A stretch of DNA of 43,207 nucleotides from the NCBI RefSeq assembly GCF_016123485.1, contig NZ_JADCKQ010000020.1:1-43207 (forward strand). The letters run 5' to 3'. Shown in pieces: positions 40,872 to 43,207 of this stretch (within the stretch, counting starts at the first letter, position 1; each line of letters begins with the position of its first letter). A program made the translations under genes and the position numbers. A model generated the notes under the pieces. That model searched no databases. It saw only the letters and a program-made list of their open reading frames with translations, and was not told the origin of the DNA. This DNA comes from Halocynthiibacter styelae (lineage in GTDB: Bacteria > Pseudomonadota > Alphaproteobacteria > Rhodobacterales > Rhodobacteraceae).

Positions 40872-43084
40872 ATGACCATTCTGAATACGTTCTATCTTGG
40901 AAACCTTGCAATTATTGACCCTGTGGAAAACGGGGCGACTGGCGCGAATGAAAACATATTCGGCGTATTGGGAACTTATGGTACAGTGGCTTCCCCTCTG
41001 TATAACAGTCAAGCACAGGTTGAGGTGCTTGGCAGTGGAATAAGTCAATTGACAACGGATCATAATCCGATTGCTTCAGGCAGTTCATCGATTTCATATG
41101 ACACGGGTGCTGGTCCCATTGCCAATACTGCGGACGGAATTGCATCATATCAAGGTTCAATTACCTATAGTGACGGATCGGCAACTTTGGGCCTGACGCT
41201 CCAGCTTATACAGACCATTGATGGTGATACTTTTTTGCTTGTTCCGGAAAGCCAGCAAAGTCATTTCAACAAACCGGTTGAAACAATTAACCTTGATGCT
41301 GCCGTTATTACGCCCGTGATGCACACGCTGCCACTTGCTGCTTATGACGACACGCTTTTGGCAAGCGCGATCCCGGATGGGGTCGTGGATGGTGAAAATA
41401 CCGATGATACTATGGGGCCTGGCTACAATGATAGCGGGCAGGCGATCAATGGCGGCGGCGATATCATTGACGGGCCTGACGGGCTGAATGATGTGATCAA
41501 CGGCAATGGCGGGAATGACACCATCCACGCTGGTTTGGGGGCGGACATCGTTGATGGGGGTAAAGGAGACGATCTTATCGATGGTGGCTTTGGGTTGGAC
41601 ACACTGAATGGTGGTGAAGGTAATGATACCGTCAGTTTTCAGCAATCCTTCGGCAGTTCATCTGAATTTGTAAATGTTGATCTTTTGAATAATGTTGCGG
41701 CGCTGAATGGAGGTGTCTCAGGCACCGAAACAGTGATTGGTTTTGAGAACGTAATCGGTAGCCAGGGAAATGACCAGATCAGCGGCACAGATGAAAGCAA
41801 TATCCTTGAAGGGCGTACCGGTGATGACCTGATCAATGGTCGGGGCGGGGATGACACCATCTTGGGCGGCGCAGGGAATGATACAATTGCTGGTGGTGCT
41901 GGTTCGGATACAATTTCCGGGGGTGACAACAACGATATCATTTATGGCGATGAGTTGCCAGAAAGTGGCGTCGGGGTGAATGCCGGTCTAATTGACATTG
42001 GCTACATGGATGTTCGCAGCGGGTCTGCGACACAATCTGGCGTGAACCAAGCCGTCGCAGGTGACACGGTCATTTTTGACAATATTGGCGTCACGGAAGA
42101 TGGGCGCGTCATTTATGGCAAGCTGGAATTGGTCGAAAAATCTGACCCCAACCTGACGGTAGATCTCGTCGGAAACCAATTTCTTGATATTCGCTTGAAC
42201 GGTATCAATAACCCTTCTGTCGCCGGAGAAACCGCGACCTTTAAGCTGAGTTTTTTTGATACTGCGACGGATCAACCCATTTCCTTGAATGGGCATTCGG
42301 TTTTTACGGATGTTGACCAGACCCCTAATGGCACAGAAGTTTTGACTCTTCCTGATGACAGTTTCAGCGCATTCGGGGTGACGGATTCAAACACGCTGAA
42401 CATTTCGTCATCAAATGGTTCTACGGTGATCTCCGGGACAACGAACTCCGTTCCTACGGATCAAAACGCCTGGCTAACAGCCTATTTTGAGAACCAAGAT
42501 TCGATAACCTTCACGGCGGCTGCACGAGGGGCGACCACAGGGTATTCTTTCGGACCCGGAGAACTGGACGACGAAGTAGTTACCCCGATTGTCAGCAGTG
42601 ATGATGTTATTGATGGTGGCGATGGCGATGATGTGGTTTACGGCATGGTCGGGGATGACAGGATCACCGGCGGGGCAGGGGATGATACGCTGAATGGTGG
42701 CGAAGGCGACGATATTTTCGTCGAAGTCGCAGGTGATGGCGCTGATACGATTGAGGATTTTGGCACTGGAAACTCGGGTTCGATTGATGATGGTGATCAG
42801 GCCAACAATGACTTTGTGGACCTAAGCGCATTTTACAACGCAACGACACTGGCCAGTGTTAATGGATCTGATTCAGACACTGCGAATGATTTCACCCATG
42901 AGTTGGCTATGCTGCGGGCGGATGCAGCCGATGGTCAGGTTGATGGGATCATCAATGGGACGGATTATTCAGCTGAGATTGGTGGTGTTGACCTAACATT
43001 GCTGAATGCGGGTGTGGCTGTAACGGGCAGTGCGCTGACGTCGGACAACACAAATGTGATGTGTTTTGCAGATGGCACATTGGT
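40872..43084 (+). pseudogene. RTX/Hint protein paralogue, interrupted by an insertion element
   Basis: About 735 codons before the break. Start at the ATG 40872 gives MTILNTFYLGNLAIIDPVEN, matching the head of the 1015-2856 product. The frame is open from 40800 but without similarity. RTX repeats at about 195-255 and 300-375 are followed by a 200-residue non-RTX domain (about 375-575) absent from the other protein, more RTX repeats (about 580-635), and the acidic spacer. Hint begins at Cys731 (CFADGTL) and is lost after about six residues, where IS-like sequence starts. The chimeric frame runs on to a stop at 43178. Secretion signals normally at the C-terminus are also lost. Confidence 0.85.
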
Positions 43085-43207
43085 CTTGTCCCGATTTAGT
43101 TCCGGCCTCTTTCGAGCGATATTCGCAATGAAGGAGACAAGACATGGCACCAAGATACAGCGACGAGTTCAGACGTGATGCGGTTCGCATAGCGACGACC
43201 AGCGGGT
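43085..43207 (+). mobile_element. 5' end of an IS3-type element (partial, runs off the window)
   Basis: Sequence after the Hint Cys-Phe block stops resembling Hint and leads into a transposase start. The exact left end is uncertain: a TGTCCCG-type terminus near 43087 fits IS3-family ends. The element continues beyond the window. Confidence 0.72.
43144..43207 (+). CDS. IS3-family transposase OrfA (partial)
   Basis: ATG at 43144 with AAGGAGAC just upstream. The 21 visible residues MAPRYSDEFRRDAVRIATTS (plus Gly) are the standard opening of an IS3-family OrfA helix-turn-helix protein. It is a different subgroup from the relics at 31571 and 39602 and appears intact so far, suggesting a recent insertion. 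Confidence 0.85.
   Translation, partial: MAPRYSDEFRRDAVRIATTSG

Overview
The window reads as alphaproteobacterial chromosome, most likely a marine Rhodobacterales (Roseobacter-type) genome. The pointers are Rhodobacterales-style RTX/Hint surface proteins, a TRAP transporter operon, tightly overlapping ATGA operons, and a 22-nt sequence matching the 3' end of a tRNA-Asn. It is a mosaic of metabolic operons, an integration-prone island and several insertion sequence (IS) remnants. No rRNA gene, complete tRNA gene or CRISPR array was seen.

Layout. 1-95: C-terminus of a probable outer-membrane protein. 1015-2856(-): intact RTX protein with a C-terminal Hint domain. 3261-5248: two convergent LysR regulators. 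5385-11422(+): catabolic operon with a TRAP transporter (DctQ, DctM, DctP), a three-subunit flavin/iron-sulfur amino-acid dehydrogenase of the HcnABC/hydroxyproline-dehydrogenase type, and a RidA imine deaminase, divergent from one LysR gene. 11735-12600(-): a cupredoxin and a DUF4142 protein. 12739-13695(+): AraC regulator. 13862-14437: scar region with a tyrosine-integrase remnant, a tRNA-Asn 3'-end fragment and a decayed copy of the sbcD promoter and start codon.

14497-18732(-) encodes a large di-haem peroxidase and a PhnDCE-like ABC transporter. It is divergent from an MntR-type regulator, with two copies of a palindrome in the shared promoter region. 19290-24870 holds a MerR regulator and a divergent operon (SCO, DsbB, DsbA-like, PCu(A)C, second SCO, M23 peptidase, lipoprotein, YkuD L,D-transpeptidase). 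That operon starts at a textbook 19-bp-spacer MerR promoter. The gene set fits copper delivery to CuA, thiol chemistry and envelope maintenance. 25091-30056(+) is sbcD-sbcC.

The 3' end of sbcC is present three times (29513-30056, 31110-31180, 32264-32746). The copies are interleaved with a HigBA toxin-antitoxin pair, nested IS fragments and a RES-Xre toxin-antitoxin pair. Together with the decayed sbcD start at 14311-14437, this suggests repeated rearrangement at an sbcDC locus.

34194-39165(-) carries a lipid-A-type acyltransferase, an IS66 remnant, small conserved ORFs and a three-gene operon: PhnW-like aminotransferase, CDP-alcohol phosphatidyltransferase, PntC-like cytidylyltransferase. 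This operon looks like a 2-aminoethylphosphonate (AEP) head-group or phosphonolipid cassette and is the most attractive candidate for an under-described system here. 39602-40365 is a decayed IS3 element carrying two related hairpin insertions. 40872-43084(+) is a second RTX/Hint paralogue, cut by a new IS3-type element just after the first residues of its Hint domain.
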